Positions 1-7,722 of a stretch of 43,708 bases of DNA are shown here, in pieces; position 1 is the stretch's first letter, and each line of letters starts with the position of its first letter. Under the pieces are notes generated by a model that did no database searches, had not been told where the DNA came from, and was given only the letters and a program-made list of their open reading frames with translations. The position numbers and the translations under genes were made by a program. Source of the stretch: an uncultured Oscillospiraceae bacterium (GTDB lineage: Bacteria; Bacillota; Clostridia; Oscillospirales; Ruminococcaceae); assembly GCA_900542145.1 (NCBI GenBank), contig UQMF01000018.1, positions 1 through 43,708 on the forward strand, given 5' to 3'.

Positions 1-97
1 AGCTGTAACTGAGTTACATAAAAAAATCGGCGATTAGCCTTGAATAATGAACCTGTTTTTGTGCATTTTGTCAATGTCGTCCGCGGGCGGCACCGTA

Positions 98-126
98 TTG
101 ACATTTTGCAGGCAATAATATATAAT
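98..126 (+). promoter_or_regulatory. Sigma-A promoter of the PqqD operon
   Basis: TTGACA at 98-103 and TATAAT at 121-126 are both perfect consensus with a 17-bp spacer. The expected start point is near 133, about 25 bp before the first gene, so the four-gene operon starts here and is not a continuation of a longer upstream transcript. Bases 1-97 hold no supported gene. Confidence 0.85.
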
Positions 127-157
127 TAAAGCAGTATTGAGGAAGAGAGGTAACAAA

Positions 158-421
158 ATGAAAATAAAGGATGGATTCATGCTGCGTAAGGTCGGCGGAC
201 AGTATGTCGTTGTCGCGTTCGGCGAGGCGAGCCGCAGCTTCAACGGGATAATAAGGCTCAACGAAACGGGAAAATTCCTGTGGGAGCAGCTCTCCGCCGA
301 CAAGTCCGAGGAGGAGCTGCGAAAGGCGCTCACCGAGGAATACGACGTGACCGGCGCGCAGGCGGCGACAGACGTCGCGGAGTTCGTCGGCGCACTGAAA
401 AAGGCGGCGCTGCTTGCCTGA
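158..421 (+). CDS. PqqD family peptide-binding protein
   Basis: An 87-residue protein of the size and pattern of PqqD-like RiPP recognition elements, which bind the leader of a precursor peptide and present it to modifying enzymes. The N-terminal half alternates beta strands (KDGFMLRKVGGQYVVVAFGE), followed by the family signature of an NETGKFLWEQL helix near residues 35-45 and a C-terminal winged-helix-like part with an EEELRKALTEEYDV segment. I start at the ATG at 158, just after GAGAGG at 145-150; a TTG at 137 in frame is less likely. It is the first gene of an operon and its stop overlaps the next start. Family call is from pattern; the role in peptide modification is inferred from context, since no precursor is visible. 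Confidence 0.8.
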   Translation: MKIKDGFMLRKVGGQYVVVAFGEASRSFNGIIRLNETGKFLWEQLSADKSEEELRKALTEEYDVTGAQAATDVAEFVGALKKAALLA

Positions 422-848
422 GACGTTCAGCCTTGCGGAATACGCGGACATTATACGCGAGGTGCTTGACAGCGGCGGGGAGTTTACGCTTTTTCCGCGC
501 GGCACGAGTATGCTGCCGCTCATCGTCGAGGGGCGCGACAGCGTGACCCTTGAGAAACGTCCGCCGAAAACCGGAGATATAGCGTTCTATCAGCGGGCGG
601 ACGGCTCGTTTGTGCTTCACCGCGCGATCGCTTTCAACGGGGATACATACACCATGTGCGGCGATAATCAGACGGCGCCCGAGCAGGGAATAGAGCCGCG
701 GCAGGTCATTGCCTCCGTGAAATATGTCACCCGCAGGGGAAAGCGCACCGACGGAAGTCTCGGGTATAAGATATACCTGCTGCTCTGGCGCAGCTTTTTT
801 GTGCGCAGGGTGTATTTCAGGCTGCGGAGGTTGTTTCATGGGTCGTAA
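414..848 (+). CDS. S24/S26 family (signal peptidase-like) protease
   Basis: A 144-residue serine peptidase-like protein. The catalytic serine is Ser32 in GTSMLPLI, and the second conserved block, GSFVLHRAI, carries His69 where Lys sits in bacterial signal peptidase I, as in SipW/ER-type enzymes. A third block, CGDNQ, follows. There is no N-terminal membrane anchor; the C-terminus (YKIYLLLWRSFF) is hydrophobic then strongly basic and may lie on the membrane. The start is TTG at 414, overlapping the pqqD-like stop, and the stop overlaps the ABC gene start, implying translational coupling. In this setting it plausibly removes a leader peptide, since the adjacent exporter lacks a peptidase domain; that is inference. 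Start codon less certain than the gene. Confidence 0.75.
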   Translation: MPETFSLAEYADIIREVLDSGGEFTLFPRGTSMLPLIVEGRDSVTLEKRPPKTGDIAFYQRADGSFVLHRAIAFNGDTYTMCGDNQTAPEQGIEPRQVIASVKYVTRRGKRTDGSLGYKIYLLLWRSFFVRRVYFRLRRLFHGS

Positions 849-2490
849 AAAAATTGACAGGACAGCCCTGAGGCAGCTTTTCGGGCTTACGCGCGGAAAA
901 CGCGGCGCGCTGCTTGTCGTCATCATCGGAAACGCGCTGTTTGCAGCCTCGGGCGCGGCTTTCGCGCTTTTCTGCAGGGGCGTTATCGACGCCGCCACGG
1001 CAGGCGACGGCGGAGGGATAATCGCGTATGCGCTTCTTCTTTGCGGAGTGGTGCTGCTTCAGCTCGCGCTGAGGCTTATATGCAATATGCTGTCGGAAAA
1101 AGTTCGCGCGGTCATCGAGACCGAGCTGCGCGGAGAAATGTTCGGCGGTCTGCTTTCCGCAGAGCTTTCGGATATTTCGGGCTATCACACGGCGGAGCTT
1201 GTGAACAGAATGTTTTCCGACGTCAGAATATGCGCGGAGGGCGCGGCGAATATTCTTCCGTCGGCGGTAAACCTTGTCACGCAGCTTCTCTGCGCGGGGG
1301 TGCTGATGATCGTGCTTCAGCCATGGTTCGCGGCGGTATTCGCGGCGGCGGGGATAATGGTGTTTGCGGTACTGAGCATATTCCGCGGACGTCTCAAGGG
1401 TCTGCACAGGCAGGTGCAGGAAAAGGAGGGAAAGGTCCGCGCCCTCATTCAGGAGACGCTCTCGAATATGGCGGTGGTCAGGGTGTTTTCGGCGGAAAGC
1501 ACGCTGCTCGGAAAGAACGCGAAAAATCAGCGCGAGCACTACGACCTGCGCATGAAGCGCCGAACGCTCGGCGTCGCGGCTGGCGCGGGGTTCGGGCTGA
1601 TATTTCAGGCGGGATACGTCCTCGCGCTGGTGTGGGGCGGTTTCGGGATTTTTTCGGGCACGATGAGTTACGGCACGCTGACGGCGGTGCTTCAGCTCGT
1701 CAATCAGATACAGTCGCCGTTTGCGGGGCTGTCGTCGCTGTTTCCGCAGTATTATGCGGCGGCGGCTTCGGCGGAGCGGATAATGGAGATAGAGCGCCTG
1801 CCGCATGAGGAAAACTCTGCCGGGACGCGCGGAGAATTTACGGAGCTTCGCGTTGACGGAGTGCGGTTTTCCTATGGCGGCGGCGATGTGCTCACCCGCG
1901 CGGACATGACCGTGAAAAGGGGCGAGATCGCCGCGCTCACCGGAATATCGGGTGGGGGAAAGACCACGCTCTTTATGCTTATCTTCGGTATGTACCGCCC
2001 GAAGGCGGGAACGATAACGCTCGTGACGACGCAGGGCGAGTGCGCGCCGTGCGCGGCTTCACGCAGGCTGTTTGCATATGTTCCGCAGGGGAACGGACTG
2101 TTTTCCGGCACGATACGCGAGAATATAGCGTTCGCCGTTCCCGCTGACGACGAAAGGATAATGCGGGCGGCGCGTACGGCGTGCGCGGAGGAATTTATCA
2201 TGCAGCTTCCCGACGGGCTGGACACGGTGATCGGCGAGAACGGCGCCGGGCTGTCCGAGGGGCAGGCGCAGCGCATTGCCGTCGCGAGGGCGGTTTACAG
2301 CGGCGCGGATTTCCTGCTGATGGACGAGGCTACCTCTGCGCTTGACGCCGATACGGAATACCGACTGCTTAAAAACATCGCCGCGCTGGACGGTAAAACG
2401 GCGCTCATCGTGACGCACCGTCCCGCCGCGCTGGAAATATGCTCCCGAAAATTCATTCTGAAGGACGGTGTGATAAATGAGCAATGCTGA
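838..2490 (+). CDS. ABC exporter, fused membrane and ATPase domains
   Basis: A 550-residue half-transporter of the MsbA/LanT exporter type. The six-helix membrane domain spans about residues 20-300. The nucleotide-binding domain has Walker A GISGGGKTT, signature LSEGQAQR, Walker B FLLMDEATSALD and the H-loop IVTHRP. No C39 peptidase domain precedes the membrane domain, so leader cleavage, if any, must come from another protein such as the upstream S26-like protease. The ATG at 838 lies 7 bp after GGAGG (826-830); an in-frame GTG at 724 would overlap the peptidase gene by 125 bp and is rejected. It overlaps both neighbours, so it is expected to be made with them. Substrate unknown; a peptide is inferred. 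Confidence 0.9.
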   Translation: MGRKKIDRTALRQLFGLTRGKRGALLVVIIGNALFAASGAAFALFCRGVIDAATAGDGGGIIAYALLLCGVVLLQLALRLICNMLSEKVRAVIETELRGEMFGGLLSAELSDISGYHTAELVNRMFSDVRICAEGAANILPSAVNLVTQLLCAGVLMIVLQPWFAAVFAAAGIMVFAVLSIFRGRLKGLHRQVQEKEGKVRALIQETLSNMAVVRVFSAESTLLGKNAKNQREHYDLRMKRRTLGVAAGAGFGLIFQAGYVLALVWGGFGIFSGTMSYGTLTAVLQLVNQIQSPFAGLSSLFPQYYAAAASAERIMEIERLPHEENSAGTRGEFTELRVDGVRFSYGGGDVLTRADMTVKRGEIAALTGISGGGKTTLFMLIFGMYRPKAGTITLVTTQGECAPCAASRRLFAYVPQGNGLFSGTIRENIAFAVPADDERIMRAARTACAEEFIMQLPDGLDTVIGENGAGLSEGQAQRIAVARAVYSGADFLLMDEATSALDADTEYRLLKNIAALDGKTALIVTHRPAALEICSRKFILKDGVINEQC

Positions 2491-3562
2491 TACATACGCG
2501 TACCTGATACGGCTTCTTGGCTCGCTTCTCTGCGGCGCGGAACCTCCGCGTCCGCCCGAAGGCTGCTCCGCGTCGGAGCTTATGCACCTTGCACAGCGCC
2601 ACAGCGTGGCGGGCATGGCATATTATGCGGCGGAGAAGCTGCCGATAAGCGAGCCTGTCGCTTCTCCGTGGCGGCAGATACGTGACAAGGCACTTGTAAA
2701 GGACATCACGCAGCAGATGGAGCTTGAATCCCTCTGCGCGGCGCTGAGCGGCGCGGGGATAAGGTTCCTGCCGCTCAAGGGCTGCGTCATAAAGGGACTG
2801 TATCCGCAGAGCGATATGCGCACGATGTCGGATATAGATATCCTCATCGATGAAAAGAACGCCGCAGCGGCGCGCGGTGTGATGGAGGGGCTGGGGTATT
2901 CCTGCGAGCATTTCGGCTACGATATCCATGATATCTATTACAAGCCCCCGGTTATGAACGTTGAGATACACCGTTCGCTTTTCGGCGAGGACGGCAGGGA
3001 ATTCGGCGCGGTTTTTTCCGACCCGTGGAGTATGTGCACGCATGACGGGATGCATTACAGCTTCCGCCCCGACGAGTTCTTCGCATACATACTTGCCCAT
3101 GCGGTAAAGCATCTTGAAGAGGGCGGAACGGGTATCCGCACGATAATGGATCTGTGGGTTTGCCTGCACTCGGACATGAAAATCAGCGCGGAACGCTCGT
3201 TTGAACTCCTCGAGCCGTCAGGCAGGGCTGATATTGCCCGCACGATGGCAGATCTTGCGGAAGTATGGTTCGGCGAGAAAGCTCACAGCGGAGAAACCCT
3301 CCGGCTGGAGAAATATATTTTCGGCAGCGGGACATACGGCACGGTGGAAAATTCCGCGCTGAACCGCATAGAGCGTTCTGGAAAAATGGGGTACTTCATG
3401 CGGCTTATCTTTCCGACATTCACGCACATGAAAGAGCACTACCCCGTGCTTAACAGAGCGCCGGTGCTGCTTCCCGCGTGCTGGTTTGCAAGGCTTGTCA
3501 CAAAGCCGTTCGTCAATCGCCGCAGCAATATGGAAAAGCTGCGCGTGCTGATGAAAAAGTGA
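2477..3562 (+). CDS. Nucleotidyltransferase family protein (NTP_transf_5-like)
   Basis: A 361-residue protein with the nucleotidyltransferase metal-binding core MRTMSDIDILID near residues 114-125, preceded by the FLPLKGCVIKGLYP strand-helix and followed by NVEIHRSLF, the pattern of the uncharacterised NTP_transf_5 family. Members often sit in lasso-peptide and other RiPP clusters, where they are thought to tailor the peptide or a small molecule by nucleotidyl transfer. The gene starts at ATG 2477, overlapping the ABC gene stop by 14 bp, and ends the operon before a strong terminator at 3575-3605. Fold and metal motif are visible; substrate is unknown. Confidence 0.8.
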   Translation: MSNADTYAYLIRLLGSLLCGAEPPRPPEGCSASELMHLAQRHSVAGMAYYAAEKLPISEPVASPWRQIRDKALVKDITQQMELESLCAALSGAGIRFLPLKGCVIKGLYPQSDMRTMSDIDILIDEKNAAAARGVMEGLGYSCEHFGYDIHDIYYKPPVMNVEIHRSLFGEDGREFGAVFSDPWSMCTHDGMHYSFRPDEFFAYILAHAVKHLEEGGTGIRTIMDLWVCLHSDMKISAERSFELLEPSGRADIARTMADLAEVWFGEKAHSGETLRLEKYIFGSGTYGTVENSALNRIERSGKMGYFMRLIFPTFTHMKEHYPVLNRAPVLLPACWFARLVTKPFVNRRSNMEKLRVLMKK

Positions 3563-3574
3563 GGATTATATTAT

Positions 3575-3605
3575 CGGCGGGCTGAAGAGAGTCCGCCGTT
3601 TTTTT
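3575..3605 (+). terminator. Rho-independent terminator of the PqqD operon
   Basis: An 8-bp stem (CGGCGGGC at 3575-3582 with GTCCGCCG at 3591-3598, one G-T pair) is followed by seven T residues, 13 bp after the nucleotidyltransferase stop. Confidence 0.85.
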
Positions 3606-3772
3606 ATGCAGCGCATTTTCGTCGGTCGTTCCCGCAGAAAAAAGCACGGCGCGAATATTGGACAATCCTCCGCTCATTGATTAAACGGGGGTGATGATCA
3701 TGCAGGAAACGGCAGTGCGGAAGTCAGCCTGTGTATAAACGACTGGGCGGTGCTGTCTGCGTAAAGATTTGC
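3606..3772. other. Intergenic DNA without a supported gene
   Basis: Between the operon terminator and the OrfA relic I see only a 12-codon reading frame at 3700-3738 (MQETAVRKSACV) behind a ribosome-site-like GGGGGTGATGATC. It matches no family I know and may be debris from the insertion sequence or a truncated gene. Confidence 0.5.
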
Positions 3773-3937
3773 CTAGGTCGCGGCGAAAAAAGCTGCCGCC
3801 TCATTCAAGAAATCCCTTTCCTCCTGAAGCCGTTTATTTTCCTTATTCAGCCGCTTTACCCCTATTTCCAGCGCCAGCTTTACTGACTGCTCCTTGTAAC
3901 TCCTGTCGTATTTCTTTGCTTCTGACCTGTCCTTCAC
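3773..3937 (-). pseudogene. IS3-type transposase OrfA relic, internally deleted
   Basis: Read on the minus strand from a GTG at 3937, this gives a 54-residue peptide. Its start, KKYDRSYKEQSVKLALEIG, is the beginning of an IS3-family OrfA helix-turn-helix, and its end, RLNKENKRLQEERDFL then NEAAAFFAAT, is the OrfA leucine-zipper and terminus. The middle 40 or so residues with the rest of the HTH are missing, without loss of frame. OrfB, which should lie at lower coordinates, is absent. The bases between 3938 and 3996 look like the left end of the element and carry the 23-bp repeat annotated separately. The element is therefore dead. Confidence 0.75.
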
Positions 3938-3973
3938 CCTCCCGGTTTTAGTATATCCTTTTGAGCGTGGGGT

Positions 3974-3996
3974 GTCAAGTTTTATTATACAACATC
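3974..3996. repeat. 23-bp direct repeat, copy 1 (probable IS end)
   Basis: Exactly the same 23 bases, in the same orientation, occur at 15695-15717. Read on the minus strand it begins GATGTTGTATAATAAAACTT, has the TG end typical of IS3 elements, lies just outside the OrfA relic, and abuts the stop codon of the NSS transporter. I read it as an IS terminal sequence; an attachment-site repeat is the alternative. Confidence 0.6.
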
Positions 3997-5368
3997 ACAT
4001 TGAGATAATACCGAACGCATTTGCGACCGAGCTTATCAGAATAACCGCAGCAAAAATCGGACACAGATACTTGATCATAAAGTTGAAGATCTTCTTTCGT
4101 TTGAAAGTGCCATTTTCCTGGGTCATTTCTTCTTCGATCTTTCTGACGCCCATCACACGGGACACCAGCAGGCAGGTTGCAATGGCGGCTACTGGCATCA
4201 TCACGGAGTTTGTGAGGAAGTCGAAGAAATCCAGGAACTGCATTCCGAGTATCTGAACGCTGCCGAGCGGACCATATCCCAGGGAAGACAGTGTACCAAG
4301 CAATATCATGATACCAGTAATGATCAATGTCGATTTTTTTCTTCCCCAGCCGAGTTCATCCTGGAATGTGGATACGGCGCTTTCGGTCAGGGCTATGGAG
4401 CTTGTCAGCGCGGCGCACAGCACAAGCAGGAAGAATAGTATTCCAACGAAACCGCCCATGCTCATATCGGCGAATACCTTAGGGATAGTAATGAACATCA
4501 GCGACGGACCGGCTTTGAGATTTTCCGTGCTGCCGCCAGAGAAGGCGAATACCGCAGGAATAATCATCAGACCCGCCATTATCGCGATTCCAGTGTCGAA
4601 TATTTCAACGTTTTCAGTGGATTTCTCAATTGATACGTTCTTTTTCATATATGAGCCGAAGGTTATCAGAATTCCCATTGCGATAGACAAAGAATAAAAC
4701 ATCTGTCCCATTGCTGAAACGACCGTCATCCATGAAAAATTCGAGAAGTTTGGTATCAGAAAATACTTGACGCCCTCAAGCGCACCGGGTCTTGTGACTG
4801 AAAAAATCGTTATAATGACTGACAGCACCACCAGAACAGGCATCATGAATTTTGAAACGCGCTCTACGCCATGCCTTACTCCGCCGAAAATGATAGCGAC
4901 CGTCAGCGCTGTGAATGCAAGGAAGCAGAGCTCAGCAGAGCCTCCGCTGGATATGAATTCACCAAAGTATCCGTCTGCCGCTAGTTGCTCTCCATTTCCC
5001 ATGATGTATTCAGCCAGGTATTTAATTACCCAGCCTCCGATAACAGAATAATACGGCACAATGAGAATAGGTATGACGGCGTTTATCCAGCCGCCGAAAG
5101 ACAGCCATTTCGACTTCCCGAAGGATTTATAGGCTCCCACCGGGCTTTTCTGGGTCATGCGTCCGATGGCGGTTTCGGCGGTGATCATTGTGTAGCCGAA
5201 TGTCAGAGCCAGTACAATATAAATCAGCAGGAATATTCCGCCGCCGTATTTCGCCGCCAGATATGGAAATCTCCATATATTGCCCAGCCCGACTGACGCG
5301 CCTGCCGCTGACAGCACGAATCCCATCTTTCCGGAAAAGGTGCTTCGTTTTTTATGCTGTGGTTCCAT
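3995..5368 (-). CDS. Sodium-dependent transporter, NSS family
   Basis: A 457-residue membrane protein of the neurotransmitter:sodium symporter family (LeuT/MhsT/TnaT type), which imports amino acids with Na+. The diagnostic first helix (SVGLGNIWRFPYLAAKYGGG, with the unwound Na+-binding GNIWRFPY) lies near residues 24-45, followed by about ten more membrane segments, consistent with the 11-helix bacterial subgroup, of which 440-460 residues is the normal length. The start at 5368 follows AAAGGAG. It is a monocistronic minus-strand gene; a TATAAT-like -10 lies about 50 bp upstream but without a clear -35. Substrate cannot be told from sequence; aromatic or branched amino acids are common for the family. 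Confidence 0.9.
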   Translation of the reverse strand: MEPQHKKRSTFSGKMGFVLSAAGASVGLGNIWRFPYLAAKYGGGIFLLIYIVLALTFGYTMITAETAIGRMTQKSPVGAYKSFGKSKWLSFGGWINAVIPILIVPYYSVIGGWVIKYLAEYIMGNGEQLAADGYFGEFISSGGSAELCFLAFTALTVAIIFGGVRHGVERVSKFMMPVLVVLSVIITIFSVTRPGALEGVKYFLIPNFSNFSWMTVVSAMGQMFYSLSIAMGILITFGSYMKKNVSIEKSTENVEIFDTGIAIMAGLMIIPAVFAFSGGSTENLKAGPSLMFITIPKVFADMSMGGFVGILFFLLVLCAALTSSIALTESAVSTFQDELGWGRKKSTLIITGIMILLGTLSSLGYGPLGSVQILGMQFLDFFDFLTNSVMMPVAAIATCLLVSRVMGVRKIEEEMTQENGTFKRKKIFNFMIKYLCPIFAAVILISSVANAFGIISM

Positions 5369-5500
5369 TTTTTCTCCTTTGACATGTGGACAGAATGAAT
5401 AGTTAATTCTTATTATAACATATTATTTTCATTTTGTATAGCCCCATTCCTTCTCAGCGCGCAATGTTTATTTGGAGAACAGGTATCCAATTAATTCTTA

Positions 5501-5790
5501 GGGCAACACCGCACAAAGACCATTTATTGTATTTTGCACGTGTCTTGTTTGCATCTTTCTAGTTTGGCGCAAAAAAACGCATGATTGTTCAATAAACATG
5601 TTTCGTGTTGCGCCAAACTAACGACAGACCAGCCTTGCGTCGCTAGTTGTTGACTTGAAAACGCTATCGCTTCCGTCAACAACTCCTCATTGTACAATCT
5701 GACGAAAAATCGGGTTTTGCCAATAAGCGAAGCGTAATATTGGCAAAACTGACTTCGCAATACACGCACAATCTTGGTGCGGTATTGCCC
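5501..5790. mobile_element. MITE-like non-autonomous element with TA duplication
   Basis: The 290-bp unit begins GGGCAACACCGCAC (5501-5514) and ends GTGCGGTATTGCCC (5777-5790), inverted repeats with one mismatch, and is flanked on both sides by TA (5499-5500, 5791-5792), the duplication made by IS630/Tc1-mariner transposases. Inside are three hairpins: 11-bp arms at 5561-5571/5609-5619, 10-bp arms at 5645-5654/5675-5684, and 11-bp arms at 5715-5725/5738-5748. It encodes no transposase; the 81-codon minus-strand frame at 5524-5769 simply runs through the hairpins. The transposase that moves it must be elsewhere. Class assignment is from the ends only. Confidence 0.75.
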
Positions 5791-5871
5791 TATATATCAT
5801 TATAGCACACCAATACATATTTTGTTTCCAGAATATTTCGGTGCAACGGCAGACGCCGCATTGTATTTCCA

Positions 5872-5895
5872 GTCGTATTTCTTTTCTTCTGACAT
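5872..5895 (-). pseudogene. Possible second OrfA start fragment
   Basis: Read on the minus strand from ATG 5895 this gives MSEEKKYDW. The 22 bases at 5872-5893 match 3905-3926 in the OrfA relic at all but one position, covering its SEAKKYD codons. It then diverges. It may be the tip of another copy of the same insertion sequence; the match is short, so this is tentative. Confidence 0.35.
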
Positions 5896-5921
5896 TTCCT
5901 TATCAATTCAGAATTTTCCTC

Positions 5922-5950
5922 TTGACATTCCGTAAAAAAAGTGATATAAT
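5922..5950 (+). promoter_or_regulatory. Sigma-A promoter of the TetR operon
   Basis: TTGACA at 5922-5927 and TATAAT at 5945-5950 with a 17-bp spacer, both perfect. The operator palindrome starts at the next base, so a bound repressor would cover the transcription start. Confidence 0.85.
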
Positions 5951-5975
5951 CCAAAATGAACAATGTTCATTTTGG
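5951..5975. promoter_or_regulatory. Perfect 12-1-12 palindromic operator
   Basis: CCAAAATGAACA (5951-5962), a central A, then TGTTCATTTTGG (5964-5975) is a perfect inverted repeat. It sits directly after the -10 box and runs into the ribosome site of the TetR gene, the normal position for TetR autorepression. Confidence 0.85.
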
Positions 5976-5986
5976 AGGTAAAGCTG

Positions 5987-6544
5987 ATGAATCCACCCAA
6001 TACATCAAGAGAGGAAATTATGAGAGTCAGTCGGAAAATTGTCTCTGAAAAAGGACTTCCGGCACTGAATATGCGGGCTCTGGCGAAGGAGTGCGGAATT
6101 GCGCTGGGAACGCTGTACAATTACTATTCAGACAAGGACGAACTGGTCGTTGCCGCAATAGAAAGTGTGTGGCAGGACATTCTGGAAAAAAGTCCGCCGG
6201 ACAGCGGGGTCAGCTTTTCGCAGTATATAACGCAGACCTATGCGCATATCATTGAGAAACTGAAAGACTATCCGGATTTTCTGGCGGCGCACTCAATATC
6301 GGTCGCAGGTTCTGTGAAGGGAAAGGCGCGCGGCATGATGGAGCGCTTCTTTGGTAAAATCCGCGTTGAACTCCATGAAGTTCTGCTGAATGACAAAAAC
6401 GTTGACCGCAGCGTGTTTTCGGATATATTCTGCGAAGAAAACCTTATTGAGCACGTACTTGACAACATCATAATTCTGATAATAAAGGGCAAGCCGGACT
6501 GCGCCACCCTGACTGAAATACTTGACCGTTTATTATACCGCTGA
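5987..6544 (+). CDS. TetR/AcrR family transcriptional regulator
   Basis: A 185-residue TetR-type repressor. The N-terminal HTH covers about residues 6-52, with REEIMRVSRKIVSEKGLPALNMRALAKECGI and the recognition-helix block ALGTLYNYYSDKDELV; the C-terminal ligand and dimerisation part is not assignable. I take the ATG at 5987, 8 bp after GGAGG; an in-frame ATG at 5963 lies inside the operator and before the ribosome site. It heads an operon with two membrane-protein genes (17-bp gap to the next), so it most likely represses them and itself through the palindrome at 5951-5975. Confidence 0.88.
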   Translation: MNPPNTSREEIMRVSRKIVSEKGLPALNMRALAKECGIALGTLYNYYSDKDELVVAAIESVWQDILEKSPPDSGVSFSQYITQTYAHIIEKLKDYPDFLAAHSISVAGSVKGKARGMMERFFGKIRVELHEVLLNDKNVDRSVFSDIFCEENLIEHVLDNIIILIIKGKPDCATLTEILDRLLYR

Positions 6545-6561
6545 ACAAAAGGAGAATTAAT

Positions 6562-7248
6562 ATGCAGGCTATATTTGAAACCGCATTCGATGTACTATAT
6601 CTTTGCACCGTTATAACCCTCGGAGTAATCATGATCTGCAAAAGCAAGGGGAGAAAGCAGTATCTCCTCTACGGAATTATGGCGGTGACGCTCGGCGCCG
6701 GGGATTCGTTCCACCTGGTGCCGCGTGCCGTCGCGCTGTGCACCACCGGACTTGAAAGCTACACCACCGCTCTTGGTATCGGCAAACTTATCACCTCCGT
6801 GACGATGACGGCATTCTATGTGCTTCTGTACTACGTCTGGCGCTGCCGATACAAAATCACCGGAAAGCGCGGAATAACAGCGACAGTATGGGGACTTTCG
6901 GCTCTGCGTGTTATCCTCTGCCTTATGCCGCAGAACGAATGGACAAGCCCCGACGCCCCGCTTTCCTGGGGTATCTTCCGCAATATTCCGTTTGCGCTCC
7001 TCGGATTGCTGATAATAATTCTGACATTCAGAAGCGCCAGACAGAACGGCGACCGTGAATTCCGGTTTTTGTGGCTCACAATAGTGCTCAGCTTCGGTTT
7101 CTACATTCCTGTGGTGCTCTGGGCGGACGCAGTTCCGCTGATAGGCATGCTGATGATCCCCAAGACCTGCGCCTACGTCTGGACTGTACTGATAGGGTTC
7201 AATTCCATGCGGAATGCAGATAGAAATAAAAACGAGGCAGACAGATGA
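6562..7248 (+). CDS. Unknown integral membrane protein (about 7 TM)
   Basis: A 228-residue hydrophobic protein that I do not assign to a named family. About seven membrane segments can be picked out, for example residues 8-25, 33-50, 65-95, 105-122, 137-155, 170-190 and 195-215, with positively charged loops such as KSKGRKQ and RCRYKITGKRG. A GDSFHLVPR motif near residue 48 joins two helices and holds the only buried-looking acidic and histidine residues. The ribosome site AAGGAG precedes ATG 6562. It lies in the TetR operon and its stop overlaps the start of the next gene (ATGA), so the two are probably made together. It could be a sensor or transport component. Confidence 0.7.
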   Translation: MQAIFETAFDVLYLCTVITLGVIMICKSKGRKQYLLYGIMAVTLGAGDSFHLVPRAVALCTTGLESYTTALGIGKLITSVTMTAFYVLLYYVWRCRYKITGKRGITATVWGLSALRVILCLMPQNEWTSPDAPLSWGIFRNIPFALLGLLIIILTFRSARQNGDREFRFLWLTIVLSFGFYIPVVLWADAVPLIGMLMIPKTCAYVWTVLIGFNSMRNADRNKNEADR

Positions 7249-7691
7249 ATCGTCCTTTCTACCATGTAAAAAAACGCGCGCTGCTGGCGATTGCCGGGTG
7301 CGTATGGCTTGCAGCAGGATTCAACGTTGCACGCCTTGGGGTGTTGTCTTATATCGGACTTGACGGGATTTCTATAGTCCACATACTGCTGTCGATCGTG
7401 GTATTCTGTGTGTTCGGGTTTATGTTCTACCGAATGAGCGTCAGGCATACGAAAAGGATACGCTCTTATCCACAGGAAACAAGACCTGTCTGGAACTTTT
7501 TCGACCTGAAATCCTATCTCATTATGGCATTTATGATGAGCGGCGGTATATGGCTCAGAAATTCCGGACTGGCGCCTGAAGTTTTTATTGCAGTGTTCTA
7601 TACGGGTCTTGGCTGCGCCCTGGGTTCTGCTGGCATTTTGTTCTGGGTGAATTTTATCAGATGGCACGAACCACAGGGACATGCTGAATAA
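7245..7691 (+). CDS. Unknown small membrane protein (about 4 TM)
   Basis: A 148-residue protein with four likely membrane helices (about residues 11-30, 38-60, 85-103 and 112-135), ending in a short soluble tail. No family recognised. It begins inside the stop of the previous gene (ATGA at 7245-7248) and is the last gene of the TetR operon; the next gene is convergent, 31 bp away. The coupling suggests it works with the preceding membrane protein. Confidence 0.65.
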   Translation: MNRPFYHVKKRALLAIAGCVWLAAGFNVARLGVLSYIGLDGISIVHILLSIVVFCVFGFMFYRMSVRHTKRIRSYPQETRPVWNFFDLKSYLIMAFMMSGGIWLRNSGLAPEVFIAVFYTGLGCALGSAGILFWVNFIRWHEPQGHAE

Positions 7692-7722
7692 AGGGCGCTC
7701 CTGATGACCGCGCGTGTATTTA

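Noticed and set aside
3700..3738. 12-codon frame after a good ribosome-site-like sequence, as a possible peptide precursor
   Set aside because: Too short, with no leader/core layout, and beyond the operon terminator.
5524..5769. 81-codon minus-strand frame inside the MITE
   Set aside because: It runs through the hairpins of the repeat element and has no ribosome site or family; judged a by-product of the repeat.
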